From positions 58,004,093-58,068,092 of the forward strand of contig NC_081849.1 in NCBI RefSeq assembly GCF_963259705.1: a stretch of 64,000 nucleotides of DNA. Reading direction: 5' to 3'. This DNA is from Myotis daubentonii. Its lineage: Eukaryota; Chordata; Mammalia; Chiroptera; Vespertilionidae. Below the pieces are notes generated by a model. The model worked only from the letters and a program-made list of their open reading frames with translations, was not told the origin of the DNA and searched no databases. This document shows, piece by piece, positions 10,817-22,960 of this stretch. The number at the start of each line of letters is the position of its first letter. Within the stretch, counting starts at the first letter, position 1. The position numbers and the translations under genes were made by a program.

Positions 10817-10829
10817 TTTTGTTTTTTAA

Positions 10830-11902
10830 CCCAACCATTAATATTATCTTTTAAAAATTAACTAAACTCTTTCACAAATATCCCTTACTTGATTATCAAC
10901 AATACCATGAGGGAAATATTTTTATTTTTATCCATATTTTCTACCTCAGGAAAGTATGTTCTATGAAAGCAAAAATTTGAAAAAAAAAAAATGTTTGCAA
11001 GGACACACCAGGTGACTAGCTTAGATCATTCACTGGGTAATTGGTAGAATCAGTACTTGAAAATAGGACTTGAAAACTTACTACTCAGTTTCAAGATCAG
11101 AATATTTATCAACTATGAATACACGAAGAGTAATCAGTAATAAACTTGACAAGCTAATAATGCCATTACCTTTTGTATTTTAACTTCCACCTTTATTCTT
11201 GTCAACTGAATAAAGTCCTTTTCTGGACTTCTTTATGGAAAAGGTTAACAGATATTTCTACGTTAATCATAAAAATGTTACCTAACATTCTGCAAAGTAA
11301 GACTGAGGATGGCATCTTATCAGAAATTAAGCCAATTATTGTGGGAGGACCCTTTTTTATTATTTATACTTTTTTATGTAGTAAAGGAATTCAGATAACT
11401 TAAATTCTTATTTTAGAAGAAAGAAGTAGAAAAACATTATCATGACCAGAGTTTATTTCTTATGATACTATGTGTATATAAGAACTGGGATATCTGATTA
11501 ATGATTTCTAAAAGCTTTGCGAAAATCCATACCACTTGAACACAGGAATACATTTGCTTCTTTAAAGACTTAATATTTATAGCAAGTGAAGGACATGAGT
11601 CTTTTTTTACTATTTGTTTTTGAATATGTGGGTTCTAAAGAGACAATGTGGCCAAAGTCTTGCATACTAACCTAAGTTGACTATGTCAAAAATTTCTGTG
11701 TGGCTTTGGGCCATAATAACAAGCTGTATGATTAGGCTCCCTCAACCACTTTCAGAAAAGGACTTATATTCCTCCATAACGAAGCATTCAAAAGATGCTG
11801 ATGACACACTGTTCTCACATTCACATCTAGATCTACAACTCTAATGTGCTTTTGGGCCAACAGCCGCTCTCAACCCAAGGCCACTCTCAAAATCAAAGAG
11901 AG
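10830..11902. other. Unassigned AT-rich sequence
   Basis: About 1.1 kb with no recognised repeat and no convincing open frame. Confidence 0.45.
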
Positions 11903-11910
11903 AGATAAAG

Positions 11911-12228
11911 CAGTGGTTCTCAACCTCCCTAATGCTGCGACCCTTTAATACAGTTCCTCATGTTGTGGTGACCCCCAACCATAAAATTATTTTCGTTGCT
12001 ACTTCATAACTGTAATTTTGCTACTATTATGAATTGTAATGTAAATATCTGATATACAGGATATATTTTCATTGTTACAAATTGAACATAATTAAAGCAT
12101 AGTGATTAATCACAAAAGCAATATGTAATTATATATTCAATATGTGTTTTCCGATGGTCTTAGGTGACCCCTGTGAAAGGGTCGTTTGACCCCCAAAGGG
12201 GTCGTGACCCACAGGTTGAGAACCACTG
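11911..12228 (-). mobile_element. SPIN (Space Invader) hAT MITE, 318 bp
   Basis: Same family as 4899-5218 in the opposite orientation: CAGTGGTTCTCAACCTCCCT at the left and the complement of CAGTGGTTCTCAACC at the right, with the GACCCCCAAAGGGGTCGTGA block near the right end. Flanking octamers (AGATAAAG and GCATGAAG) match at only 5 of 8 positions, so the duplication has decayed or the flank was altered. Confidence 0.88.
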
Positions 12229-12236
12229 GCATGAAG

Positions 12237-13729
12237 GAAAAACATGGTTCCAAGCACAGATGTAACCTGAGAAAAGTATCTGAAATGGGAGTGAAGTTAT
12301 CCGGAAAGGACCATAAATATATTTGCCTAAGACAAGTAGACTTTGAAGAAGAAAAAAAAGTAATAGATTTATTAACAGGGATAAGGTGTTGGTTATAACA
12401 CTCCCAAACCCCCTCTATTTTAAATAAGCTATTTTCATTCCTTTTAGTTTTAGTATTGCATTGGAAAGAATTCAATGCAGGAGATATTTGAGTTTATTTA
12501 AATATCCTAAAATGATGATCACAGAGTTTCTAAAATAGTATATAAATGACAGAAAACAAATTCCACAAATAGAAGCATGAAATCCATTTCAAATGGTTAA
12601 AACAACCAGAGTGTGTGTGCGGGTATTAGTAACTTGAAATACACTCCTTCATTTTGTCAAATACATATTCTCTGTTTTCTTTTTTTCACTTGGATATTTG
12701 AAGGAAGATGTAATCCATATGGTTTTCATTCATTTAGGCTTGAGGTATTAAAATGGGTCTCAAATTAAGTACCAGGAGCCAGTTATTTCTGTTTAAAATT
12801 TCTCTTTTCTTTACAAAAAAAAAATCACACTAAATTTGAATCCAGAGTTGTCAGTTTATATCACCAACTCCTAGTCTAGAAAACACATACTCTCTTGGCA
12901 TATGAGATTTTCTAAGTCTTATAAACAACCTTCTCACACAATTCAAGGTCAAGCTCATGCACTTTCTGTCACTATTTATAACCACTATATGCCATAATAA
13001 AATAATCATATAATAATAATTTCTATTTAGCTCCCTATTTCAAGGTTCAGTACATTTCGTTATATCTGTCAAGAGACTCTAGATTTAAAAGTTCTTTCTT
13101 TACACCTCTTATTCATCTTTTATAAAATATTTTTTCATCAAATACACAGAACACTATCACATGCACTTAAAAAAAATCAAACAAAATAAAAAAAACAAAG
13201 AATATAAGACAAAACCAGAAAGTTTTATTTTTAATGAGTGTAACTTTTCATTGTACACACAATATCCCTTGGTTTCCGGATAGGCTCCTCTTGTTTGTTA
13301 ACAGGATTATTTTCATTTGCAATGATTTATGTCATTTTCCCCTTCAATAGTCATGTTCATTGCCACTTTTTATATAGAAAAAGCAAAGAGAAGAGAGAAG
13401 AAAGATCACATAGAAGCACTGGAAGCTAGATGTCACAGCCTTTACTCTCACCCGGCATAGCTACCAGGCTAGTGCCACATTGTCTGAGATGAGAGATGAG
13501 AGGCAAGGGGCTCCTGTAATCCCAACAGGGGACAGGTCTGCCGTGGCTGTTGTTGTGGTAGCCTGTAATCCATCCTCCACGATACCAAATGCCACTCTTG
13601 GCAACAGCCTACTGGTGTTGACACTTGTTTTCGTATGCCATTGTTCAAAGGACCACACGATGAAATAGCTCCACAATGTGCCTTGTAACATTTAGTCACA
13701 ATAAGGGCATTTACATCCCTCCCAAATAT
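12237..13729. other. Unassigned sequence
   Basis: About 1.5 kb. The part 13440-13720 is more GC-rich and open on the minus strand in two overlapping frames of 76 and 106 codons; I recognise neither product. The rest is AT-rich. No named repeat seen. Confidence 0.4.
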
Positions 13730-14540
13730 TCTTTTGGTGTGTATGTGTGAACATTTAAGTTCTATTCTCTTAGCAAATTTAATTATCAACTATAGTCACC
13801 ATGTTATACATTAGATCCTCAGACCTCGTTCATCTTAAAACTGAAAGTTTATACCCTTTACCAATCTTTCTTATCCACCCCCTAACCCCCAGGGTGTGGT
13901 AACCACTTTTCTACTCTCTGTTACTATGAGTTTGACTTTTTTTAAAAAGAATTTTATATATAAGTGCAGTATTTGTCTTTATCTGTCTGGCTGATTTCAG
14001 TTAGCATAATGTCCTCCTGGTTAATTTCCTTTTTTAAAGCTGAATAATATTCCATTGTAGGTATATACCACATTTTACTGATCCATTCATCCATCAATAG
14101 ACACTTAGGTGGTTTCCATACCTTGACTATTGTGAATAATGCTGCTCTGAACATGGGGGTACAGATATAATTCAATACGATTTTGTTTCCTTTACAGATA
14201 TACCCCAAAGTGGGATTGCTGGATCATATGGTAGTTCTATTTTTAATTTTTTTAAAGAAAATGCCATATTGCAGTACCAGTTTACATTCCCATCGGTAGT
14301 GTATAAGAGTTCCCTTTTTTACAAATCCTTGCCAGCATTTGCTATATCTTGATTTTTTTATAATAGCCATCCTAACAGGTAATGTTCCATCCCTCAATAT
14401 AACTGGTGATGGATGTAATATATTACTGTCAATATAACTGGTAATGAGGTTGTATCTCATTGTGGTTTTGATTTGCATTTCCCTGATATTAGTGGTGCTC
14501 AGTACCTTTTCACATACTTGTTGTTATCTCAATATATTCT
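13730..14540 (-). mobile_element. Older LINE-1 3' end with ORF2 C-terminus
   Basis: The left part is the old L1 3' UTR (TCAACTATAGTCACCATGTT, TACTCTCTGTTACTATGAGT). The minus-strand translation then gives YICTPMFRAALFTIVKVWK and MDEWISKMWYIPTMEYYSAL, the ORF2 C-terminal region. Frames are broken. It is more diverged than the copy at 9455-10816. Confidence 0.85.
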
Positions 14541-16008
14541 TTGGAAAAGGGTCTATTTAGGCCCTTTGGCCATTTATTAGTTGGGCTGGCCCACTTGAGT
14601 CCTGCTTATTGTGTCCTTGGGAAATGCACAGAACATGAGCCCTCCCTCTATTTCCTCCCTCTCCTCCACTTCAGCCTGATTATCAATTCCCCAATCTTTT
14701 TGAAGTTCCAGAAAGAGGTGTTTTTAGTCAGTCTTGAAAAGAATCATTTAAATTCTGAGCCACTATGAAAGCTGGATCACTTTGATGATCATGTAGTCTC
14801 TCCAGGTCTTTGAATCCTCAAATACCTATGACAACAACACCGATATCATTCAGTGGGTTAAATAAGAGAACAGGCAAAGATCCTGCCAAATAGCAAGTGC
14901 CCCCGTACACGTGCCCTCTACCTTCTAGGCTGAAAGTTGGGGGCAAATGCTCCTCCCTGGCTCTTAATCGTTTTCAGGTCAAGGACCCTTTGGGAATCTG
15001 TGTTGGATGGGGGAAGGGGTCCCTCAGGACCCGTTCTGCAGAGAAAAGCAGGTTCACCCACTCACATTGCGGCAAATAATTTTACGGGTTTCATGGAGCC
15101 TAGGGAAGACTTTCCATGGACTACCTAGGGCTCCGCAGACCAATGGCTAAACTCCTAGGACAGGACAGAATCCCTAATGAGGAACAGTGACAGTAAACAC
15201 AAAAAGCAACAAGGACAACGAGATCAGGAGGTGGAGGATCAGAGGAGGAAAAATAACTAAAAGATAAAAACGAAAGACGTGGAAACTTCATTAGGGCAGA
15301 GAGACTTTGTAAGAAAAGGGGATCCATGTGTAGACATTGTTCCCAGCCTAAATTGATATACTTATTAGCCATGGATTTAAGTAATCTGAAGAGTGCTTAA
15401 ATAATTAACGGTGGCCTTAGAAACACTTGACAATAAAGTGTATGCTAATCCGAAATGTAATCAAATTGTAAAAGCCAAACTGACCTTCCAGATGTCAAGG
15501 ATGAATAATTGAAGTCAATTCTCCCCAGCCCTGCATCCGGCCCATTACACTGATGAGGCCACGCCTCTGCGCTCCACTTCACTGTTCAGAATTACGGGAT
15601 GGCGGTTTCTGGAGGCTTCTTTTAGCTTAATTATTTACTGCTTTCCCAACTCAGATGAAATGATTCTGTTTAAAAAAAAAAAAAAAAGTGACTCACCAAA
15701 AAGAGAAGACAATTTCAAAGGAAACTCTCACTGGCCTTTCTCTTGCTGGGTCATCCCTGATTCAGGGGTACGTTTCTGGTATATCTGCTATTTTCCTGCT
15801 TTTGTCTCTTTCCTGATGTTAGTGCCCCCAAATAAAGGAAGGGGCCTGCTTTCACGTGCATTCTCAGCACTGGAGTGAAGCAGGCGTGAACACTCTGAAG
15901 GGTCCCCTGTAGCTCCCACACGACCTGCTTCCTGTCTTCATGCATAAGCAGAATTCACTGTCAGCAAAACCACTAGGATGGACGATCACCAAGTTTTCTG
16001 TTTCACCC
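14541..16008. other. Unassigned sequence, locally GC-richer
   Basis: No named repeat. The part 14930-15130 (TTCAGGTCAAGGACCCTTTG and on) resembles old DNA-transposon relics but I cannot name the family. Poly(A) run at 15671-15686. Confidence 0.35.
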
Positions 16009-16230
16009 CAGTGATTCTCCACTTGGAGCAGTGACGCTCCCAGGAGTTGTTGGGCAATGTCTAGAGACATTTATGGTTGTCACACTGGTAGGAACTGGGG
16101 GAGGGGTTGCTATTGGCATCTATTGGGTCGAGTCCATGGATGCTGCCGAATATCCTACAATGCACAGCGCAGCCCCCACAACAAACTATCAGGCCCCAGA
16201 TACAAGTGTGTCCAGGTTGAGAAAACCTGC
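16009..16230 (+). mobile_element. MER5A-type hAT-Charlie MITE
   Basis: It follows MER5A order: CAGTGATTCTCCACTTGGAG, GGGCAATGTCTAGAGACATT, TATGGTTGTCACACTGG, then CCTACAATGCACAGCGCAGC, ending CAGGTTGAGAAAACCTG. An ancient element shared by placental mammals. Confidence 0.85.
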
Positions 16231-16396
16231 CATAAACCCAGAGTTAGAATATGGAAATCTGGGGGGACTCATGCTAAGGTTAGGCAAGAATGATGAAATA
16301 GGAATCATGGGTGTTTGGTGTGACCCATAAAACATCGCCACCAATCTTGGACTGTCCACTTCTAGACTTGACCTACATGACAAAAATAAGCCCCCT

Positions 16397-16616
16397 TGCC
16401 CTAACCGGTTTGGCTCGGTGGATAGAGCATCGGCCTGCTGACTCAAGGGTCCCATCGATTCCGTCAAGGGCATGTACCTGGGTTGCGGGCACATCCCCAG
16501 TAGGGGGTGTGCAGGAGGCAGCTGATCGATGCTTCTCTCTCATCGATGTTTCTAACTCTCTATCCCTCTCCCATCCTCTCTGTAAAAAATCAATAAAATA
16601 TATATATTTTTTTAAA
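16397..16616 (+). mobile_element. Ves SINE
   Basis: Head CCCTAACCGGTTTGGCTCGG, body with AGTAGGGGGTGTGCAGGAGG, tail AATCAATAAAATATATATA. Perfect 15-bp target duplication AAAAATAAGCCCCCT at 16382-16396 and 16617-16631. Confidence 0.95.
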
Positions 16617-16631
16617 AAAAATAAGCCCCCT

Positions 16632-16938
16632 ATTTGCTTAAACTACTGTTATTAGAGTTTTGTGCTGTATGCATAATCCCCACCCCATTACAAAGGATCA
16701 AGAGAACACTTTCTTAATTTGGATTTCCAAAGTTCAAAGCCCTTCATGGGTTATTTTGTTCCCCCTCTCAATAGCAATTGCTTGCTGCCTTGGAACACTG
16801 CAGGTTCTCAATGACAGTGTGAAGAAGCAATGAATGGGTGCTTGACCAAGGATATCACATTTATACACATTTTTGATCCTTCACATAGCAGGCTACTTAC
16901 AAAACTGAGTCCATTTTAAAGATTCAAAAGTATTTACT
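16632..16938. other. Unassigned sequence between two Ves SINEs
   Basis: No recognised feature. Confidence 0.4.
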
Positions 16939-16951
16939 CAAATTTCTTTTC

Positions 16952-17190
16952 TTTTTAATTTTTTAAAACTATTTTTTAAAATATATTTTATTGATTTCAG
17001 AGAGGGAGAGGGAGAGAGAGAGAGAGAAATATAAATGATGAGAAAGAATTATCGATTGGCTGCCTCTCGCACACCCCCCCTACTGGGGATTGAACCCACA
17101 ACACGGGCATGTGCCCTTGACCAGAATCGAACCCAGGACACTTAAGTCCACAGGCCTGCGCTTTATCCACTGAGCCAAACCAGCTAGGGC
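16952..17190 (-). mobile_element. Ves SINE
   Basis: Reverse orientation, ending GAGCCAAACCAGCTAGGGC. Target duplication CAAATTTCTTTTC/CAAATATCTTTTC at 16939-16951 and 17191-17203 with one mismatch. Confidence 0.92.
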
Positions 17191-17203
17191 CAAATATCTT
17201 TTC

Positions 17204-18084
17204 CATTCATTTTGTGTCACATGGGATTTCAGGAGGTTCATGCTTACATATTTTGTATTCACTTATATTAATACATTATGATGCTATTGGTAACTGCTCT
17301 GCAGACTCACTGTATTTGAAGCTATTTGAAAAAGAAACCTTTTATCTTTCAAAAAGAAGTTTGGTTTTGCCAAGAGTAAAACTCTTAAACACAAACACAT
17401 TACAAATGAACTTTTCTTTAATGGCGTTCCAAATGTGATTCCTTAGCTTGTGTTATTTCTATTTTATGCATTTGTATGTAAATTGTACTTTATGGATGAA
17501 GACAGATGTGGGAAAATATTTTTTCCTTACTCTCTTCCATCGTTTCCCTTGTTTTCTTCCATGTCAGAGAATTTATGAGCATGGTGGTGCAAAAATCATT
17601 ACCATGATGCCAAGAGGCCTGGCATGACTACAACCTCTACATTTAATTTACCAAACATTTATCCAGCATGTGCTAAGTGCTTCACACATTAATTTGGAAC
17701 CTAGAGCATTTAGATGCTTCATTATATAAACTTTGATGTGCCTCCTCTTAGCCAGGTTCCAAAATGGGATTAGATACCATTCCTACCCTCACAAAATTCA
17801 TACTAATTAATCTACCACCACACATGACCTTCAGAAAAAAAAGTGGCTAGATCTTTTCCTGCTCCTGCTATGTTTTCTTACTTCCAATTGAAAGCTATGA
17901 GGTAGGTTCTGAGATATCTCATCTTTAGAAACTTGTTCCATTTTCACCTGATTGGATGGTTCCCATTGTCTTCAAAATGTTTTGGGGTTTTAATCATACA
18001 AGTCCTAACAAGAAGTGCATTCTTCAGAACTGTCAACATGAAAAGGCAAATAATTCTATACTTGATTTCAATGTGTGAAACCTC
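17204..18084. other. Unassigned sequence
   Basis: AT-rich; a weak MIR-like word (CATGTGCTAAGTGCTTCACAC) lies near 17668. No gene seen. Confidence 0.4.
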
Positions 18085-18195
18085 AATGTCATTTTTCTAA
18101 CTCTCTAGGTTTCAGTTTCCTCCTACGTAAATGAGGTTGGACTAGATGATGCTTGGTAGGGTAGCCCCTCCAGCTCTCATTCTATAAATCTATTT
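18085..18195 (+). mobile_element. MIR-like SINE fragment
   Basis: The pattern TTTCAGTTTCCTCCTACGTA..ATGAGGTTGGACTAGATGAT matches the 3' half of a MIR-class SINE. Confidence 0.55.
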
Positions 18196-18373
18196 CCACT
18201 GTTTCTGTGGTCGCTGGGCACTTAAACATAGCAATCTATAACACAGGTTTGCTGAAACCAAAGTTTGTCAAGTCTATTCACAGGCAATAGTTATTTTATG
18301 AAAGAATTAATGTATTCTCCTTCTTAGCAGTTGACATAATCTCTGAAGACAGTTAGGCTATAAAAGCTATCCA

Positions 18374-18521
18374 GACCAGCTATGTGGCTCAGTTGGTTGA
18401 GTGCTGTCCCATTCACCAGGTTCAATTCTGGGTCAGGGCACATGCCTGGGTTGCAGGCTCGATCCCCAACAGCGGGAGTGCAGAAGATAGTCGATCTCTC
18501 TCATTGATGTCTCTCTATGTC

Positions 18522-18553
<32 letters not shown>

Positions 18554-18575
18554 ACCAATCAAAACATATTTTTTA
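18374..18575 (+). mobile_element. Ves-related SINE, other subfamily
   Basis: The head GACCAGCTATGTGGCTCAGT and the GTTGAGTGCTGTCCCATTCA block differ from the ACCGGTTTGGCTCAG copies. The CT-dinucleotide body at 18524-18553 is longer than usual. Target duplication AAAAGCTATCCA at 18362-18373 and 18576-18587. Confidence 0.92.
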
Positions 18576-18749
18576 AAAAGCTATCCAAAGATTCCAAGAG
18601 AAATAGGCCAACTTGTGCAGGGACTATGCAAAAGGCTTTAATCACAGTGTGTGTAGGGTCATATATATGTGGATTCACTCATATACAGGTATGCTTCTAT
18701 GTGTAGCTCTATACTTATGCCTTTATGTGCACATATAATATGTTATATG

Positions 18750-18960
18750 CTAAGTGCCAGGGCTTTGTTAAATGTTCTATGTACATTTCCACATAGAATA
18801 ATCCTCACAACAAACCTACAAGACAAACACTGTACTGCTTGTCCCATTTTACAAATTTAAAAACAGAATTTACAGATGGAACATAATTTGTTCAGAGTCA
18901 TCATTGAAAAAGTAACAAATCAGGAATTCAAACTCCAGTTTATCTAAGTCTGAAGAAAAG
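18750..18960 (-). mobile_element. MIR-type SINE
   Basis: Reverse-complement MIR pattern: AATCCTCACAACAAACCTAC, CCCATTTTACAAATTTAAAA, and a final AGGAATTCAAACTCCAG. Confidence 0.6.
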
Positions 18961-20153
18961 ACACCAACAATTCATAAACATACAGAGAAATGTCATGGGC
19001 TTATAAATTGTTGGAAACTGAGTTGTTAAGTGATGACTGTAGGACTGTTTCAGTAAGAAAATATGCCAATCCTGGAGGTATACATTTGCCTCCACAATAT
19101 TGTATTGAAACTCTACCATATTTATGCTGATGGAGAAGGCATCTCTGTTAAGGTAAAACAGAATTGGAATACATTTATTAGAAAACTATATCAAGTACAT
19201 TGCTCACTAATTAATAATTTTCCTCCTTAAGAGCAAGAATGTCATAACTAACAAAATAATTCTGGAATAATGGAAAACCAGAAAATAATAAAAAATCATT
19301 AACCACAAACATCAATTATGAGGGTTCCCTCAGCCTGTACTTTATTTAGTAAAAATGATAGCAATTCACATTTCATATATTCAGATGCCAGTGCACAAGA
19401 TAATGGCAAAATCTAGGTCTTATAGGAAGCAAGCATGCATACAGTACTTCTTTGTTATTTTGAAAAATATATACAAATATAAGATATGTGTATATATAAA
19501 TATATATGTATGTATAAATTAGTGGATTACTTTGGGTAATTTTGCCTTGTTCACCTCATTTTTCTAGTCCCCCAGTATCTACAATGCTATTAAATTAACA
19601 ATGAGAAAATTTGAATTTTGTGAAGTAATATATTACTGCCAATTCAGGCCTTTCATAACATCCTGCTCAGGGTTAGTATGCCTATTTTGTGGGTCCAAAA
19701 ATTCAATGCAATTTTAATATTAGCCTAAGAAACATGCCATATATCCCATACAATTTCTAATGTGTTTAACTTCCTCGGCAATTGTATTTGTATTGGCTAC
19801 TGACACAGATTTACCTAGCCATAAACACTGTATTTGAACATAAGAACGAATTTTTTAATTGAATGCTTTATCTTCCAAATTATTAAACCAGTTTCCAAAA
19901 GACTTTGCCATTCAGAGGATCAAATAAAAAGTAAACATGTATATCAACTTTGTAATATGAAGTCTAGTTAACTGAAGAGTTGTGTTCTGTTTCTACAACC
20001 TGGAAAGGGCTACCCTACCATTTATTGTATTAGGTGGTCTTTGGCAGGTTAGATCACATTTTCTCAGGAGGAGGTAGAGATATGAGTGGGGATCCATCAC
20101 ACTGCTATCCATACCTTCTCAAGCATCTTGGAATCTTGAGGTTGGAGGGAGCT

Positions 20154-20154
<1 letters not shown>
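18961..20154. other. Unassigned AT-rich sequence
   Basis: About 1.2 kb; no repeat family or gene recognised. Confidence 0.45.

Positions 20155-20235
<81 letters not shown>
20155..20235. repeat. (TA)n(CA)n compound microsatellite
   Basis: About 16 TA units run into about 23 CA units. The Helitron at 20236 is inserted at its right edge. Confidence 0.95.
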
Positions 20236-20236
<1 letters not shown>

Positions 20237-20524
20237 TAGAGGCCTGGTGCACGAATTCGTGCATGGGTGGGTTCTCTCAGCCTGGCCGGCAATCGGGGCC
20301 GATCAGGGCTGTCTCGCCCAGTGCCAATGGGGCTGATCAAGGCCGGCTGGACAGGGGGAAGGGATCATGGGAGGTTGGTTGAAGAAGGTTGGCTGTGGGA
20401 GTGCACTGACCATCAGGGGGCAGCTCCTGCATTGAGTGTCTGCCCCCTGGTAGTCAGTGTGCATCATAGCTACCAGGCAGTTGTCCAGTCGTCTGGACAT
20501 AATGGTCACTTAGGCATATATATA
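20236..20524 (-). mobile_element. Helitron (HeliBat type), 289 bp
   Basis: The left end is CTAG with the hairpin TGCACGAATTCGTGCA, preceded by host A. The minus-strand 5' half carries the inverted pair CCATCAGGGGGCAG/CTGCCCCCTGGTAG. The exact 5' terminus is unclear; the copy ends near TATATATAGTA and abuts a LINE-1 3' end. Confidence 0.85.
20410..20453. promoter_or_regulatory. CTCF-like inverted motif pair in Helitron
   Basis: CCATCAGGGGGCAG at 20410-20423 and CTGCCCCCTGGTAG at 20440-20453. Each has one change from the CCACCAGGGGGC core. Binding is inferred. Confidence 0.45.
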
Positions 20525-20700
20525 GTACAGTATAGGGAATATAGTCAACAATACTATAATAACTCTATATGGTGCAAGAGGGGCTCTAGACTTATCAGAG
20601 GGATGGATCACTTCATAAGTGATCTAACGACTATGCTGCACACCTGAAACTAATATAATACTGAGCATCAACTAATTGAAATGTTAAAACATTAAAAATC
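20525..20700 (+). mobile_element. LINE-1 3' UTR fragment
   Basis: It shows TACAGTATAGGGAATATAGT, then CACACCTGAAACTAATATAA near the end, the classic terminal pattern of mammalian L1. Confidence 0.75.
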
Positions 20701-21929
20701 ATATTGAGTATAATAGATTTTTTAAACATTTTAAATTACAGACTGTAAGATTGGCAAAACCTCAACTGGTGTCAATATTCACAGATTTTAAGGTTTCAAC
20801 GAGGAGGTGGAGGACGTAACATTTCTAGGCAGCCATCATATTTTTGTTCATTTTTAATAGCCATGAACATAGATGGATTTAACAAGAAATATTTTTTGAG
20901 AAATGTGGCTCTAGGTGACTTTTAAATCAGCCCTATGCATTCTTGGTACTTTAACTTACGATTCCGGCTCTGCACCTTGACTGCTGAACATACTGTCGGG
21001 TGCTAACTAGGCTGCTTTGCTTTTCACACTCAGAGTTCTGCAGGAACTCTGGGAATGCTGGCCAGGTGGGAAAATACTTTTTACTGAAGAGTCCTTGGGT
21101 GATTCTAATCCCCACCCCTCCCTGAAATAGAAGAGAGTAGTGCAGGAGTAGATTATGAAGATAACATCTGCCAGGGAAAATATATCTTTGAGATACCTTC
21201 TGATGAATAAATCTCTGTGGCATTTGAAAGTGAAAGGAAAATGAAGTCTAAAAGCAAAAAAACAAACAAAACAAAAAAAATACACAAATGTTTTGGTTCC
21301 TAGTATACAATGCTGTGCTGGGCAATAGACTCTGTACTTGCAAGAGTGGATTGTGAACAGCTCAGTAGCCTGAAATCAGTCATGATGGGAGACTTTATAC
21401 CACAGAAATTACCAAATGCTACAGATCGATTCCCTCACCCCCACCTCCAAACATGATTGTTAACATCTACTAACACTTATGGAAACAAGGAGGATTGCCC
21501 GAGGACCTTTATTTTTTAGTCTTCCATGTAATAAGAATGCCATAGTTTACTGTTTGTTTTATTCAATAAGTATCTCCATTATATCTATGGCAGGATTTTG
21601 TTTTCAACCTGAATGAAATGGTGTCCCTACAATATTTTGCAATGGTTTAAGGATTAAACCTCTACTTTTATGGTTGGCAGATAAAGGTCTTAGATAATAT
21701 GGGATGAGAGTATTTAACCAGGGACTACCCGCTGGTTTGGGGCTCTCAGCTTTTAATACCGGCAGGGTTTCCCTTGCAGAGGTCCAGTATTCACTGAAAT
21801 GTGATGGTAACACTCAGGTATCCAGTCTCCCTCAACTTTTTGACTCTTGCCTTTTGAGATTCATTGTGTCCCTTTTCTCACCCTTAGCCACAAAGCCATG
21901 CATGGGAGTCATTTATACATCTATTTTTT
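20701..21929. other. Unassigned sequence
   Basis: About 1.2 kb with no recognised repeat. Minus-strand frames of about 90 codons at 20951-21285 overlap in two frames and show no known motif. Confidence 0.4.
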
Positions 21930-22117
21930 AAATAGCCTTATAGTTGCTATACAAAGAACTGCACATGTTTGATGTGTACACTTTGGAATGTTTAGATATA
22001 TGCAAGCGCCCCCGATGCCATCACCAACCATCAAGGTAGCAGACATATTCACCACCTCCCAGAGTTTCTGGTGTTCCCTAGTTTTTGTGATTTGATTTTG
22101 TTTGTTTGTTTGGGGGG

Positions 22118-22161
<44 letters not shown>

Positions 22162-22190
22162 GTAAGAACACTTAATGTGCAATCTACCAT
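21930..22190 (-). mobile_element. Old LINE-1 3' UTR fragment with (TG)n
   Basis: The reverse-orientation L1 pattern TTTGATGTGTACACTTTGGA..CCATCACCAACCATC is followed by a (TG)n run at 22122-22159 and GGTAAGAACACTTAATGTGC. Confidence 0.6.
22122..22159. repeat. (TG)n microsatellite
   Basis: About 19 uninterrupted TG units. Confidence 0.95.
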
Positions 22191-22477
22191 GAAGCAAACA
22201 ATAGAAAATAATAGAAAGGGCCCTTTAAAAATTAAGAGTAAAGCAACAAAATAGATCCAGAGACATAGAAGCATGGAACAGACTGTCGAATCTCAGAGGG
22301 AAAGTGGGGATGGTGGGAAGAGATCAACCAAAGAACTTATATGCATATATGCATAAGCCTTGGACATAGACAATAGAGTGGTGAGGCCTGGGGTGGGGGC
22401 AGGGTAGGCTAGGAAGGGTTAATGGGGGGGAAAGAGTTCATCTGTATTACTTTCAACAATAACAAATTTTAAAAACA
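22191..22477 (+). mobile_element. Bat LINE-1 3' UTR
   Basis: It has the words TTATATGCATATATGCATAA and GGTGAGGCCTGGGGTGGGGG and ends TTTCAACAATAACAAATTTT. The fragment at 27049-27361 is the same subfamily. Confidence 0.65.
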
Positions 22478-22960
22478 AAACTACTCTATAATTCAACAAT
22501 CTCACCTCTGGGTATATATCCAAAAGAATTGAAATCAGGCTCTAGAAGACAACTTTGCACTCCTGTGTTCATGGCAGTACTATTTATAATAGCCAAGACA
22601 TGAAAACAACCCAAGTGTCCATGTACAGATAAGTGGACGTTTAAAATGTGTAATACATGCAATGGAATATTTTTCAATCTTAAAAGAGAAGGAAATCCTG
22701 CCATTTGTGCCAACATGAATGACCCTTGAGGGCACTATGCTAAGTGAAATAAGCTAGTCACAGAAGAACAGATACTGTATTATTCCCCTTATATGAAATG
22801 CCTAGAGGAGTCATCACTCATAGACACAGAGAACACAATAGTGATTTCCAGGGCTTGGGGGTGAGGAAAATGGGAAGTTCTCACTCAGTTGGGTATAGAG
22901 CTCCAGCTGTGCTAGATTAATGAATCCTGGAGATGGGTGCACAGCATCTGTAGTTTATAA
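22478..22960 (+). mobile_element. LINE-1 ORF2 end and 3' UTR
   Basis: Plus-strand L1: CTCTGGGTATATATCCAAAA, then AATAGCCAAGACATGAAAAC, CAACATGAATGACCCTTGAG, and CACTATGCTAAGTGAAATAA. Frames are broken. Confidence 0.75.

Noticed and set aside
13461..13789. Minus-strand frames as a processed pseudogene
   Set aside because: I compared them mentally with small ribosomal and mitochondrial proteins and found no convincing match; two overlapping frames suggest chance.
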